64,000 nucleotides of DNA from Fusarium oxysporum f. sp. lycopersici 4287 (taxonomy: Eukaryota; Ascomycota; Sordariomycetes; Hypocreales; Nectriaceae), in NCBI RefSeq assembly GCF_000149955.1, contig NC_030993.1, forward strand, positions 3,426,166 to 3,490,165, in the 5' to 3' direction. The notes beneath the pieces are model-generated. The model was not told the DNA's origin. It did no database searches and saw only the letters and a list, made by a program, of their open reading frames with translations. A program made the translations under genes and the position numbers. Positions 23,282 to 35,014 of the stretch are shown piece by piece (positions within the stretch are counted from its first letter, which is position 1; each line of letters starts with the position of its first letter).

Positions 23282-24583
23282 TGGCCCGACATATCATTCG
23301 ACTACTTTGATCATCCCCAGAACAAACAGGTATGTTTTGTCGGTCCTTTTTACCCTTACAGCACAACGAACCTTACATAAACCCTGGCCCAAAGAACCCT
23401 TGTCGTGTGGTTTTTTTGACGTCTGGGGCATTTGCATTGTTTATATGGCACATGTTTCCCCTCCCTCATCCCCCCCTCACCTCACCTCGCCTCATCTCAG
23501 CCCACTCTGCCCAATTCGAGTTACTCAACGGTCAACATCTACAAGTCCCATCTATCAATCTCATCTCTATATCAAGACCCTCTCACCACAACTCACACCA
23601 TTTACTCTCTACTCTACCATCTCATACAAGCTCATTGTCTTGATCACGTCTAACATTGACATCTTCAGCACCTTGTTCCTACATCCTTCTACGACCCTGC
23701 AGACTTCAGCGGTGATTCGGCCCATTCTCCCGACTCACCACTCTCGCCCGTCTTCAACAACCCATATCAGCTCCCCGTCTCAAACGATTGGGTCAACTGG
23801 GACGACAAGGCTACGCTATCACCTGATCTCGACGCCCTCCCCAAGCAAGAGCCCTTTGAAGGCATCAACCTCTCCACCATCCCATCAAGGAACAGCATGG
23901 AGCTCAGCCCCGCCATCAACCCACACGACCTCTCCGGCACCATCCCCGATGCCGTCCCCTTCGGCAGAGTAGGTCTGAATGACATCGACACTCAGCCTCT
24001 CTTCCAAACTCCCATCCCCTCCATCTCCTCTCAACCTCCTCATCTTCAGTCCAACATGATGCACTCTGCCTCCAACCCATCTCAGATGTCCTCCTCCCTC
24101 AGCAGCATCAACTCCAAGGATGCCAACGGTCGATATCCCTCCCGCAAGCGCAAGTCCTCCGGCTCCGGAAGCTCTTCCTCCCGCTCATCTACCTCTCCTC
24201 CACCCGCGACGCGTCGCCACTGCTCTCCTCCCAAGAAGACAGCCCATAACATGATCGAGAAGCGATACCGCACCAACCTCAACGACAAGATCGCCGCCCT
24301 TCGCGACTCCGTCCCCGCTCTCCGCGTCATGGTCCACCGTCTCGAGCAGCCCTGCACCGAGAACATGGACGAGGACGCCGACGAGGATCTCGGTGGACTC
24401 GCACCAGCACACAAGCTCAATAAGGCCACCATCCTCAGCAAAGCGACCGAGTACATCGCGCATCTCGAGAAGAAGAACAAGAGCCTCGCCCGGGAGAACA
24501 GTCAGCTACGGAATCGCGTTGAGGGATTCGAGATGATCGTCATGTCGCGAGATCAGGGACCCCCAGCAGGAGTCTGGGCATAG
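23282..24583 (+). CDS. SREBP-class bHLH transcription factor (SrbB-like), start unresolved
   Basis: Helix-loop-helix DNA-binding protein; in Aspergillus the small, membrane-free SREBP relative SrbB helps control hypoxia, sterol and carbon responses. Main exon 23669-24583 (304 codons). It is joined in frame to a short exon ending at 23329 (WPDISFDYFDHPQNKQ) by a 339-nt intron (GTATGT donor, CTTCAG acceptor). The N-terminal half is acidic, Ser/Pro-rich (PADFSGDSAHSPDSPLSP) and looks like an activation domain. The basic region and helix 1 are AHNMIEKRYRTNLNDKIAAL (~24245-24305), with the Tyr characteristic of SREBPs. An acidic loop precedes helix 2 (HKLNKATILSKATEYIAHLE), then a leucine zipper. 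No transmembrane segment follows. The only nearby ATG (23281) is in another frame and stops after 10 codons; the first in-frame ATG in the main exon is 23897. Confidence 0.8.
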
Positions 24584-26209
24584 AAAGAGAAGAGATAAAT
24601 TTGTGTGCTTTTACTGTGTTGCGATATTATTATTTGGATCGGCACAACTAGAAACGCAATGCTTCGAGCTTGTGTGATGAATCATGATAACAGGCGTTTA
24701 CTTCTGGCGTTCAAGAGATAGGTTGGGACGGCATTGTGTTATTTTGGCGCATTGAGCGGACATTCTGTCATCATATGGGCTTCTACATAAAATACAGGAA
24801 TGGTTCCTGGATAGTATAAACAATCTCCAATATATCTAATGTCCTCTTCAATCTCATTCTCTCAGTGACACTTTGCCTACTTTGCGACTTCCGCCTCTGC
24901 TTAACTTGGACTCACGATGGTGCAAGTTAGTCAACACTTCACACGTGTTTGAGCCTCATCTTCGCTTACTGGCCTCGTGGGTCTATGCAGGGACTTAACA
25001 AGGGACAGGGTGCATGTGAGATGAACACGTGCATATCAGGCGTGGCATCGGTAGATGGAGAGCGAGAAACCGACGTGGTGTGATGGGCATCAGACCACTA
25101 TGGGTCGGTGGCTCAGATGGTTTGGTGTCTGATGAGGATTGGAAACGGGTGACGATGGTGAGAAGAGTAGCGGTGGATATTGTTGAGAGGGATGAGGTAG
25201 AATGAGGTGGTATGTTATGGGATGGTCAAGAAGCGTGTTGGGTTGGGAACTGAGAGTGTTGGAGCGGAGATGGTAGTAGTCATGATGAGGGCTGGGGTGA
25301 AGCTATGATGGAGTCAATGACGGGCGAGGGAGATACTGACTGCAGGTATGTAAGTTGTAAGTCTAATATACTTGAATGGCTCAGGTATGAGAGGTATTAC
25401 CTGCTAAACCGAAGTTGACTGAGTTAAGAGTTGTCATGATAAAGGGCCAAGGAGCTGAGAGTCAAGTTGGGACTGTCACTGGAAAATTGTGATCAATCCC
25501 GATAGTAGATACGTTAGTTTCGAGGCTATTATACTGAAATATCTCGACTAAAATATGTCCATACCGTTTGAAGTTGCATTGAGATTCATTCAGAGTGAAT
25601 TGCTTCGAATGTATCAAATGGAAGTGGACTAACCCGCACCGAAGGACAATGCATGCACTTGCTTTTATATTAAGCCAGTCTCAGTCGATCAATAGTATTA
25701 TATTACAATAATCTAAATAGTGAGAAGAATAATGAGAAGAAAGGTCTATGAGCAATGAAATCAAAGCGCCTATTACTCGTTTACGTTAAATGGACATGCC
25801 AAGGCGGAACCATCTCGAGGGCGGAGCTTTGCTTCTGTCAACTACCAGGGTACCAATACTTTCAGCTCAGAGCTCCATCGGATCAAAGTGCATAAGCTGG
25901 GCAAAACATGGAGTATCATGCTTCTGACACGTAGTGTGAGCGCCAGTGCCCACGCAGGATTTGAGAGTTGGCGCCCTTACTCTTGAGAATTGCCGCTCTG
26001 CATGACGACGATGGGAACAAATTGCTTTGCAGGCTCCCTAAGACTCTTTCAAGACGTTTGCTCCCAAAGCACAATTCTGGGTTTCTGCTCTCAGCTTGCA
26101 CTGGCCTTTTGTCTCTTTGCATTGGCCGCGCTACATCGAGGGTAGGGAAAAACGGTGTCTGACGCTATAGGGAGCATGAAAACCTCTGGCTTTGAACAAA
26201 GGTGCCAAA
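24584..26209. other. intergenic
   Basis: Downstream of the bHLH gene. 25,000-25,330 is purine-rich with many gatgg/gtggtg steps. No gene recognised; the short open frames around 25,920-26,160 lack support. Confidence 0.5.
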
Positions 26210-26335
26210 AACTAAAAAAAAAAAAAAAAGAAAACTAACCTTAGATCTATTCAATCTACACTAAGGTATACTGAACTTACCTAAGTCTTTGTGCTACTTA
26301 CAATAGAGGTCTAAGTCTTCTTACCTCCCCTTGGG
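26210..26335 (-). repeat. MITE-like dispersed repeat, copy C
   Basis: Read on the minus strand it starts cccaaggggaggtaagaaga and continues cttagacctctattgtaag, matching the starts of the copies at 11010 and 28204. Its other end runs into an A16 tract at ~26214-26229 on the + strand. Confidence 0.5.
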
Positions 26336-26739
26336 ACAGACCAGGTTAGAGACCCAACTAAGAGGCGTTGGTAGCGACAGGAAGATTGAGCTAGGAATGA
26401 GTAGGAGAGGTAATGGAAAGTAAAGATTCAATACCAACATAATAGCTGAATACTAATATTGGCGCTCATTCTGTTGCTCGGTTGTTAGTCATTGCTGAGG
26501 CACGACGTTCGCTCACGCCACTCGTTACAAAGACATGGCATCTTCTCACGCTGAGCGAGAAACATATGCCTTGAAGTTTTAAACCACGCCTGTTTGACGT
26601 AGACTTTTGCCGATGGCTCGTCCAGAATAGCAGTCCGGAAGTGTTGTCTGTTTGGTTGAGTGCGACACTGCTGTTGGTGTCAGGACATGAGAGCATTGCG
26701 CATCGCGGACACAGCCTGGCTAAATCGTCAAATAAAGAG
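26336..26739. other. intergenic
   Basis: Between the MITE-like copy and the 175-bp array. Nothing recognised. Confidence 0.45.
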
Positions 26740-28170
26740 AAGTTATCGAAGAGTGATTGATATAGGTTGTTGCCGGTAACAGTCGGTGCCGAATTGAAGT
26801 TGTCGGGTTGTTCAATCGCGACTGTGCACCGACATTGCCGCAGAGCTGCATTTTGCGTATACGACTGGGCGAAGGCATGAAATGTCGGGTCCGCTCAATC
26901 GCGACGCAGCACATCGTACCTAGCCACAAGGGTACCGTCGCAAAGCCGCCATGCTTTGATAATGTAAAGTCTACTATAATCATCTCAGTCTTTAAGGATT
27001 TGACTCCCAGCGCCTGTATTTTGAAGGTCAGAAATAGCTTGTTGAGGGAGTTATCGTCGAGTTACATTCCAGCCTGCAGCTGCTGCGTCCGTCCAAGACA
27101 CAAAAGGCCATTATCACAAAATCACAAATCGCCGAAATATCAAGGCAAAACGGTACCCACCGATTGCCTCGAGTCTCAAGTTTCGGTAAATACTGTTATC
27201 AGATCTATATACGTATTATTGCTTTCGATTTCGTCGAGTTGCAAATACACATTCTGTGACTGCCTACCCTGTTGTCCGCTCTGCCGTTGATTACCCAAGC
27301 CAACAGAAGGACATGTCGCAAAGTCACAAACCAGCAGAATCGTAGGAAATAATACGATTCTCTCTCTTTTTTAAGTATTCCGCCTCGGTGGCTTCCTCTG
27401 CTTTAGCCATATGAGTCCTGTGGCTGCCAGTATCGCCGAGTTACAAGCGGGTAGTCTGCTGTCCATGCTCAAGACCCAAAGGACCTGTCGCAAAGCTACA
27501 AATCAGAGAAATAATAAGATATAACAATACTATTTCAACACTTGGGGTCCATAATTCCCAGAAACAGATTGATTTGAAGCATAAAGACGCTTTTGCGGCC
27601 ATAATTGTTGAGTTACTAGTGAAGAATTGGCGACAGTTGTCAGTTCCTTGGTCAGACGGAAATATCGCCAAATCACAAATGGCAGAAAATGTAGAAAACA
27701 AGAGTACGAACTCAACTAGTAGAGTCTACTGTTCCAGAAAAGATCTTTGTTCGAATCAGAAAGGCATTAGAGACGTCATTATCGTCGAGCTACAAGTCAG
27801 CAGTCGATAATAGCTTGACCTGGAGGACGTTATCGCAGGGCGATGTATCCTAGAAACAACACGCATTAGTACCGGCACATCAATCTAAAGGTAGCAATTG
27901 CCCGGTACCTGTGCTTTTTAGTTTCATAAAGACGTTGTGTTTGTCAATATCGCTGAGCTACAGTCGAGCATCTGCAATCATCTACCGTGCTCGCGACGAA
28001 GCTGTTCAATGCAAAAAACACAAAACAGCAGATCGCAGAAAATATAAAGTTTAATACCAGAATATCAGTCTTTCCGTTCTGAAAATTTATTATCTGTTTC
28101 TATTTGTACCAGAACGACGTTATTGCTGGTAATATCGCCGGGTTACAGGTTCGCAGGCCAAGCTCATCGG
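26740..28170. repeat. third degenerate tandem array, unit about 170-200 bp, seven or more copies
   Basis: The block (t)atcgtcgagttaca recurs near 27054, 27231, 27434, 27606, 27783, 27953 and 28134. In most units it is followed 50-70 bases later by gtcgcaaa.tcacaaa..cagaa. Weaker copies extend left to ~26740 (for example cgcaaagccgcc near 26940). Spacings are about 177, 203, 172, 177, 170 and 181 bp. The units are strongly diverged and not coding. Confidence 0.7.
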
Positions 28171-28203
28171 CGCGTCTGTCAGGCTGAATGACAGAGCAGT
28201 CCA

Positions 28204-28350
28204 GCCTAGGGGAGGCAAGAAAACTTAGGACCTTTATCCTAAGGGACGGAAATACTTAGTTAAGTTTAATGTATCTTAGTAGGCCTTTAGACCAGTTGAT
28301 TTTGACACTCTGTTTTAACCTCAGAAGTTTTATTACCCCCGAGGGCCAGC
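28204..28350 (+). repeat. MITE-like dispersed repeat, copy B
   Basis: Starts gcctaggggaggcaagaaaac, contains a ttaggacc-ttta-tcctaag hairpin, and ends gaagttttattacccccgag. Start and end match copy A at 11010-11181, with a shorter middle. Confidence 0.55.
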
Positions 28351-29464
28351 TGCCACAATAATGAATATAATGAGATTAAATGAGCGATACATAGTTGAAG
28401 GATCTCAACTGAATATGGTGATGCTCACCGAAGTCAAGTTAATCCACGGTAATGTCTTGTTGTGGTGGTTGCCGCATGTCACTAAGATATACGGAGTGAG
28501 ATCAACCGAGATGAGTCTTTTGCCATTTTCGTAGAAAGTGATACCAGCCAAAGGTCTTTTGACTAGAAAGGCTTTTCTCAAATACAGTCTTCGAGGTTCT
28601 ACAACGCTAGTTCAAACTTGTACGGCCTTGCTACTAGCACTTATTATTGTGCTGGGACTGCGAGTATTTGAGTTTCAGATGTCGTAGGCGGTTTGCGAAA
28701 CACACGTGAAGATTGAGAAACCCACGCAACAGGGTCTCTATTCTTGTACATATGATAGGACTTTGAGCGGTAAAAGAATCTTTGACAAGGCTGTTAGATG
28801 ACCATAATACCAAGGCTGAGAGGTAAGTCTGCAAAATGTACTTACTGGCCGACTGTTTCTTGCTGCCCAAGGAGAAACAGTCGCGCGTCAATGAGCACCC
28901 TTTAAAGGAGTCTGACTGACCGATCTTGATATTCCTATCCAATAGATATGGAAGTCTGGGATCTGACTGTTCCAGCTTCAAACGTGCCTTCATTTTGAAG
29001 ATAAGTTCGCCAATGGCCGTGATCGTCTTCTATTGTGTCTGAGTGACCACGATCAACTCGATCCACGAAATAATGTGATCTAGTAAAAGCAACTCCATCT
29101 TCTTGAAAGCTTCATTGCCGAACCCCTGGGTTTCCAGCCAATGGTGTAGCCAACAATGACACGCGTATCTGAGATCACGCCTTACTTACTTTTGCAGGGG
29201 ATAGGCTACGCCCTCATAACCCAAAGTTCTGAGGCATGCCGATGTTTTCCATGAGACTCAGTGGAAGACATGGATTGTTCGTTCGACTCAACGACTCATA
29301 CATTCCTCTGCCATCATGGAATGGCTCCCAAAGAAGTATTGTCTAAACCGACTTCCTCCACATCCGTTTCTACTGAGTAGATAATCTCTGAAGGATGTGT
29401 GAATGATGTAGATGGACTGGTTATCGCTTCTTGGCATGTAAATAACTGAGGGAAAGTTGTCTAG
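28351..29464. other. intergenic
   Basis: No gene recognised. A minus-strand open stretch at 28634-28993 lacks codon bias and family features. Confidence 0.45.
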
Positions 29465-31293
29465 TCAATGCTTGATGGGATTTCGGGGGATACAAAAAAG
29501 AGAGCTGAATGCTTTTATGGAAAGTGCCATTTCAAGACAAGCGACCGATGGCAAGACATTGATGAAGTGTTCTTCATCTGCTTGAAATTCGTCACCGTCG
29601 TCATCATCACCATCACTGTCGCGATCGCCACCAGCGGTATGATGGTCAGTCAAGCTTGTTGGCAATGGTGGTGAAAAGTCGAGCCATTCCAATTCGATGT
29701 GGATCCTCACTTCCGCCAACGTATCTCGCTCTTCGCACCAGGGCGCAATAGTGAGAACAAGAACCGATTCGCCGGTCCCTGCAGCATAGAGGTTGAGGAC
29801 CAAAGTATAGTCTTTGTAGTCTTGGTGTTCCCGGACTCTACATTCAATCCCTTTGATGAGGCTAATCCTAGGGCCATCATAACATCTGGGACTCTCCTGA
29901 ACTTCCTTGTTGTCAAAGCGGGCTGTTGGGACCTCGGAAAGGGATGGTCGAGACTCGTTTGTATTCCAGAGAGCCTTTCTGGATATAGGATTAGCGGGCT
30001 AGACTGGCCTCGATTTGGTTCACCTACTCAACAGCATTCTTCATCTGGGCCCAAACCATGTCCTTCGAGGTTAATACATCATTCTATGAACTGGCCTGGA
30101 TTCCCTTGCTCATTACCGTCCGCAAGGGACCAAGCTCTCACTTCATGGCGCCGATTAGTCAAGGGTCCTGAAGCTCTCCTTGAAAGTAAAGAAGACACAA
30201 GAAATAACACAAAGACAGGGCGTGAGCTATGTAGATGACCCTCTAATTCCTTTTAGAGATATGTCCCGGCGCGCCTATATACAAAAGGGCTGGGCCAATT
30301 TGTTATAGAGCCACCCATAGAGACATGTGATCCGAAGCTCAAACGAAACATTGCTATATGGCTCATGATTTTCATGAGTCCCAGGTTTGATTGACATGAG
30401 GTGATTCTAACATTGATATGCGTCGAACCATGGAGTCTAATTACGCTAAACCTCGCGATTAGAATTAAACAAATTCGGCTTCTTATTTGAAGGTCTCCTT
30501 GACCAGGATGTTAATACCCTCAAGGTGAGGTGTGAAGTCCACTATAACGCGTACACCCAGCAGTTCATGCACATCTTCTTTGATCTTCAATATTGCTGAA
30601 TGGTCCCTTGGTATCATTCTCTCAGGCATTCTCGCGACGCTTGTTGGACTTTTTCAATAGGTTTATAGTCTAGGAGCTCTTCCAAGGTTCATCTTCCTTT
30701 GTCGTCCAACTTGGACATTCTCATGACTTGAGCGGGTCGGTCTTGGATTTCTCCAGCCCTCCTTTCTCGGCGCTCCACTTCAATGGGTTTTGGACGAAGA
30801 TATCCCTCAGCCCGGAGCTCGGCGTGACTTCGTTCAGCAGAATGAAGTCGCGGTTGGATTTGGCGCCGTATATGTACGCAGGAAGTACCAACTGTCTATG
30901 GAAAGGGTGACCTGACTTGTTAGAACTATCCTTGATGAACCTGATGTACTGTGCTTCCTAGGATGAAGTATAATTGGCTGGAGCTGCTACTGCGGTGTAT
31001 GAATGTGGTACCTGCAAGACTCATGGCCCGAGGGCGCTGGCATGCTCACACAAGCACTGTATCTTTAAGTACTTGGTATTGGGGCAGCGAACTCTACTTA
31101 GTGCTCGATCTTTATGCAAATATGTCTTCTCATTATCTTCCTCGCTTACAATGTAATCTTTGACCGGCGTTGCCAGGCGGTATGTTGTAATAAATGCCAG
31201 GTACTGAAAAGCCTTCCTCATTCCGGTGCTGTCGGCAATATAGATCCCATTCAGATCGGAGCAGTCCGTCATTCGACTCTTGGTCTGCCACAT
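29465..31293 (-). pseudogene. decayed multi-frame gene relic, possibly RelA/SpoT-like
   Basis: Protein-like fragments in shifting frames line up on the minus strand: 31293-31021 (YLAFITTYRLATPVKDYIVS), ~30907-30720 (HPFHRQLVLPAYIYGAKSNR, then LNEVTPSSGLRDIFVQNPLK), ~30690-30610 (LEELLDYKPIEKVQQASREC), ~30621-30487 (ILKIKEDVHELLGVRVIVDF), ~30062 (MVWAQMKNAVE, then a stop) and ~29990-29600 (RISLIKGIECRVREHQDYKD, LVLNLYAAGTGESVLVLTIA, then an Asp-rich stretch). Frames are broken by several stops and shifts. The DVHELLGVRVIV block and the later WAQM block recall the RelA/SpoT nucleotidyltransferase fold found in some fungal proteins, but spacing is not right throughout, so the family is only a suggestion. 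Boundaries are approximate. Confidence 0.4.
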
Positions 31294-32609
31294 AAATGTT
31301 ATTTAATACAGGTTAAACGGGTCGAGAAAAACCTAACGGCAGCCATCATGTCTTGAGGTTGAGGCTTGATTTAGGCATGTTGAAAACCTAGGCCAACGCC
31401 TTTATATCCTCTTTTAGAAGTGAATTTACGTCTCGTAACTGATTTAGAATTTCACTGTTAGGATTGGGTATGTTTTGGTCTCCTAACTAGTTTCCGGTGT
31501 CAACGGGATTTCCGGCTCATCACTTTTAAAGGGTACGATTCATCGTCGCTGTCGATCTCGATAATATTGATGTTGACTGACAGAACCTCTACAGCTGTGG
31601 AGGCGTTGTGTTTGCTGGTTTTATTATTGACGCTCCCTGACTGCGCAGCAGCTGAATCTTCACCCTGAATTCACCGGCATGGTTGACTTGATATGGTATG
31701 AGCCTGGGAAGGCGACAACCCTCCGAGGTGCTAAGCTTGCCGGCGGCAATGTAATTCTAGCTTTGAATAGCAAAGAAGTGAAGGATGCGTTGTCTACGAT
31801 GTGCTCCGTACTAGTGTGGGCAGGTTTCACAAGGAGGACTGTAATGTAGAATCCCTGAAATTGGTTCGATGAAACCCCGTGGGCGGCTTCTAGGGGCTTG
31901 CGGAACTCGGGAAGCGATTAGCTAGGGGCATGTCTCTCGTCTGTTTCTGGCGAAGCCATGAGATCTCGATCCTGTTGCCCAGCCAGCAAATGAATGTATG
32001 TATCTGCTGCTTGGGGCCAACCGGCCTGTTGGATGCGAACATCGTCGAACTATGAGGCAGACATGGTGCCCGATGATCTGTCAGTGGTATTTATGGATGT
32101 AAACGAGAAGAAGTCTTACCTTGCTCATAAGGGAGATCACCAAGTGTGGGCACTCAGGGCTCTGAGAGGGTCGTGATGACGTGGAGATGAAAAGGAAGGT
32201 AGGGATATGAGTGGTTACACAGAGAGTTCCGTCGACGTAAAATTCCCATGGAATGACTGCGATAGGGGAGCCGATTGTTTGGCACACGAGTATGTTTCGC
32301 GTTGTTGTTGAAGGTAGGTAGATAAAGTAGGTAAGTAGATGCTCCTCAACACTCAGTAGACTCTGCTGATGCGGGGGTAACTCACTCATCCAGGTACAAT
32401 AGGTGGTAGGTGCTTCGCCCAAAGAGGAGTTCATATTTTGACAAGCCTGAGCTAAATCATCCCGAAAGAAGAAGTGGAGGGTTCAAGAGCATTATATTAC
32501 ACCGCACAAGGGCTTCTCCTCGGTCGCTATAACACCTAGGCTCTGCTACTCAACCCGCAATTCATTTACACAACTTTGGCCCCCGCCACGATTACTAACG
32601 GCAATCAGA
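31294..32609. other. gene-poor segment with one minus-strand open stretch
   Basis: From 32434 down to 32081 the minus strand is open from an ATG (MNSSLGEAPTTYCTWMSELP..., 117 codons), and a GTAAGA...CTGACAG intron-like segment near its end could extend it. There is no recognisable family and the downstream frame soon closes. It may belong to the same decayed block as the flanking relics. Nothing else seen. Confidence 0.3.
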
Positions 32610-33440
32610 GGATACGATCCCGGCGTACGTTGGAAATATATTTGTTTCTAGAACACTAACGGTCCCGATGGACCGAAGAACAGGCACCGACGATTTGGGA
32701 TGCCTTGAAAGGAACGGCACAGCTATGCCCTTTACTTTCTTCGAGATTGTCTCCAAAACCGTCTGCTATCTCTTGGTCCCACAGAAACCGTAAACGTATC
32801 GCTTCATGTCCGCACACTCAGCCCTGTTGTGCAAGAACACATAACGATAAACAAACTTGACACTCAGGTTGACAGTCTCTTCGCCAAGTCGAAATATCAT
32901 GAAGTTATCGAACTACTTCCAGCTGTAGTAGAATCGCTCCTGGACGTCTGGCGACGGGATTCTTAGTGCCGTCACTTAGCTTAACCTGCGTGTTGGCATC
33001 AAAGAAAACCGCCAATACCGCGGTAGATTCCATCTCCTGCTGCTCGCCATTGCTGACAATTTTGACATCTCTCTCGACTACAACAGTATCTTGCCCAGCC
33101 ACTTCTCTGACAGCTCCCGTACTCCGTGCCAAACCGTTCCGGCCGGGATTGATTACCATGCACCCAACGGCCATGGAATTCTGAGCCCTGAAAACCCTAG
33201 TCCCATCTTCGAATGCTTTCACTCAACCTCAGTTGGGAGTCTCAGCACCTGCGGTAGCTTCCATCATTTCTTCATCTTGATCCTTAAGCAATTACCTATC
33301 AGGTCGTCCCTCCTCTGGGCTAATGGTCGAGAATATGCTCTTTATGATACCGACTAGTCATTCAAAATGATCCGCGACTACTTGATGTTGATCACAGATC
33401 GCTTCGTAGTGATGGCGCTCTCCATTTCCATCGCCATGTT
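32610..33440 (-). pseudogene. decayed gene relic of unknown family
   Basis: Coding-like minus-strand pieces: a possible N-terminus at ~33438 (MAMEMESAITTKRSVINIK, then a stop); 33222-32905 (VFRAQNSMAVGCMVINPGRN, REVAGQDTVVVERDVKIVSN, LAVFFDANTQVKLSDGTKNP); after a frame change at ~32900, EETVNLSVKFVYRYVFLHNR; and after one TAG, TVLETISKKVKGIAVPFLSR to about 32640. The pieces follow each other without large gaps, which is typical of a recently broken gene. I do not recognise the family. Boundaries are approximate. Confidence 0.4.
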
Positions 33441-35014
33441 GTGGACCTAACTTGCCCAGTAGACACGACTTTTTGTATCATAAGATCAATCCTCACCTTT
33501 CCTTCACCCTCATCTATCTCTCAACCCTTTTGGTCGAGCTATCGCTATTGGTCCTGGAATGTCATTCTGTTTTATGGTCCTTTAGCTGAAGTTCTGCACA
33601 TCATGGTTTCGCTTCTGTCCGTATCTTCTGAATCTTGGAACTCGACGTCGCCATTTTTGTGACGGCGTGCCGCACTGCTTATGATGCCAGATTAATATTA
33701 TTCCTGTGCCTGACAGCATTATTGTAAAATTTAAACCAGCCATGTACTCCTAAAGAGGCATAAGAATTTACATATTTACTCTACTTTTACAATTTCCTAT
33801 CCTCCTATACCACTCTACTCCTTGACTCCTATACACTTGTTATTATAATATTTTCCAAGGAGAAGCTCATAAAGGTGGGAAATTTCGCGCATATCAGTGT
33901 GACAGGGCTCGAGGATGAGATAGTTGAGGAACGTGCCAGAAACCATGGCATCGGTATAAACCGCGGCAAGAACAGAGGTATTTACTTTGGACAAAATAAA
34001 AAATAAAAAAATAGAATTAGTGGATTGGAGAATAGGAAGATAGGAACATTGGTATTAAAGTGGAAAGTCGCTTAGGTAATATAGTCTTATTGACTAAAAG
34101 GACTTTCAGCATCTTGTAAAATAACCACCTCCATCCACACTTGCTATTTTGCCCGATCCTTGATATCAGAGAAACCTTCTTAGCCATCTCAGGTGCTAGA
34201 CTTGGTAAGTTCTGAGTCTTCTGAGAACAGCGCGTATGGACTGGACACAGACTCCAATGTGCACGTCGACTGGGTCGTTTATCAGGTAGCGTCACTGTTG
34301 GAAGTAAAGTTGAGACAAACAAGCCTTCTTGTTTAAGTACGTTAACCAGTGGATGGAGGAGCAAAATGAAGAAACGTGGTTAGTAATTGAGAAGCATATC
34401 GACTGCCTTCAACGTCAGCGGGAGGTTTATAACTGATCGCTTGAGCACATTATTAAATCTGCGACATCTATGGTCTAACTCTAGACCGACGACGATTTAT
34501 GCCAGAGGCTGTTAGTGCTTCGCGCTTAACACATTTCGTATTGACATCACCTCTATTAAACCCGGTTCTGTTACCGTCAGCTCTTCCGGTCTTTAAAAGG
34601 CATCAACGGAAAGTCAAGACTGAAAGCAAGTCTCTGCCTCTCAGAAGATGGCAATGATGGTATTGGTATCGGGCTGTGTACACGAAGCGGGCTGGCGACT
34701 GTTTATTTCAGCCTCGACCTTTGTTTTAATCTTTATCTACATTGGTGTAACGGGCGAATTCTGAATGAACCGAGTTGGCAGGCGATACAAGCCTTTCAAT
34801 ATGCCTAGATCAAGGACTTGGACCATCGAGAAGCGTCAATTCTAGTTCTATCTGTCGAGCAGATGGGAAAACTGTACTCAGTAGAAGTCAACTAACTTGC
34901 ACCAAGTACAAGTTAAGTAACCTATACCAAGTCCAACTGACATAACCTGTACCCATGCCCTCGAAACATCGCAAATGTCACAAAAACACCAACCTACCCC
35001 AACCATCCCCAAAT
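33441..35014. other. intergenic
   Basis: Contains an AT-rich patch at ~33,690-33,870. No gene recognised. Confidence 0.5.
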
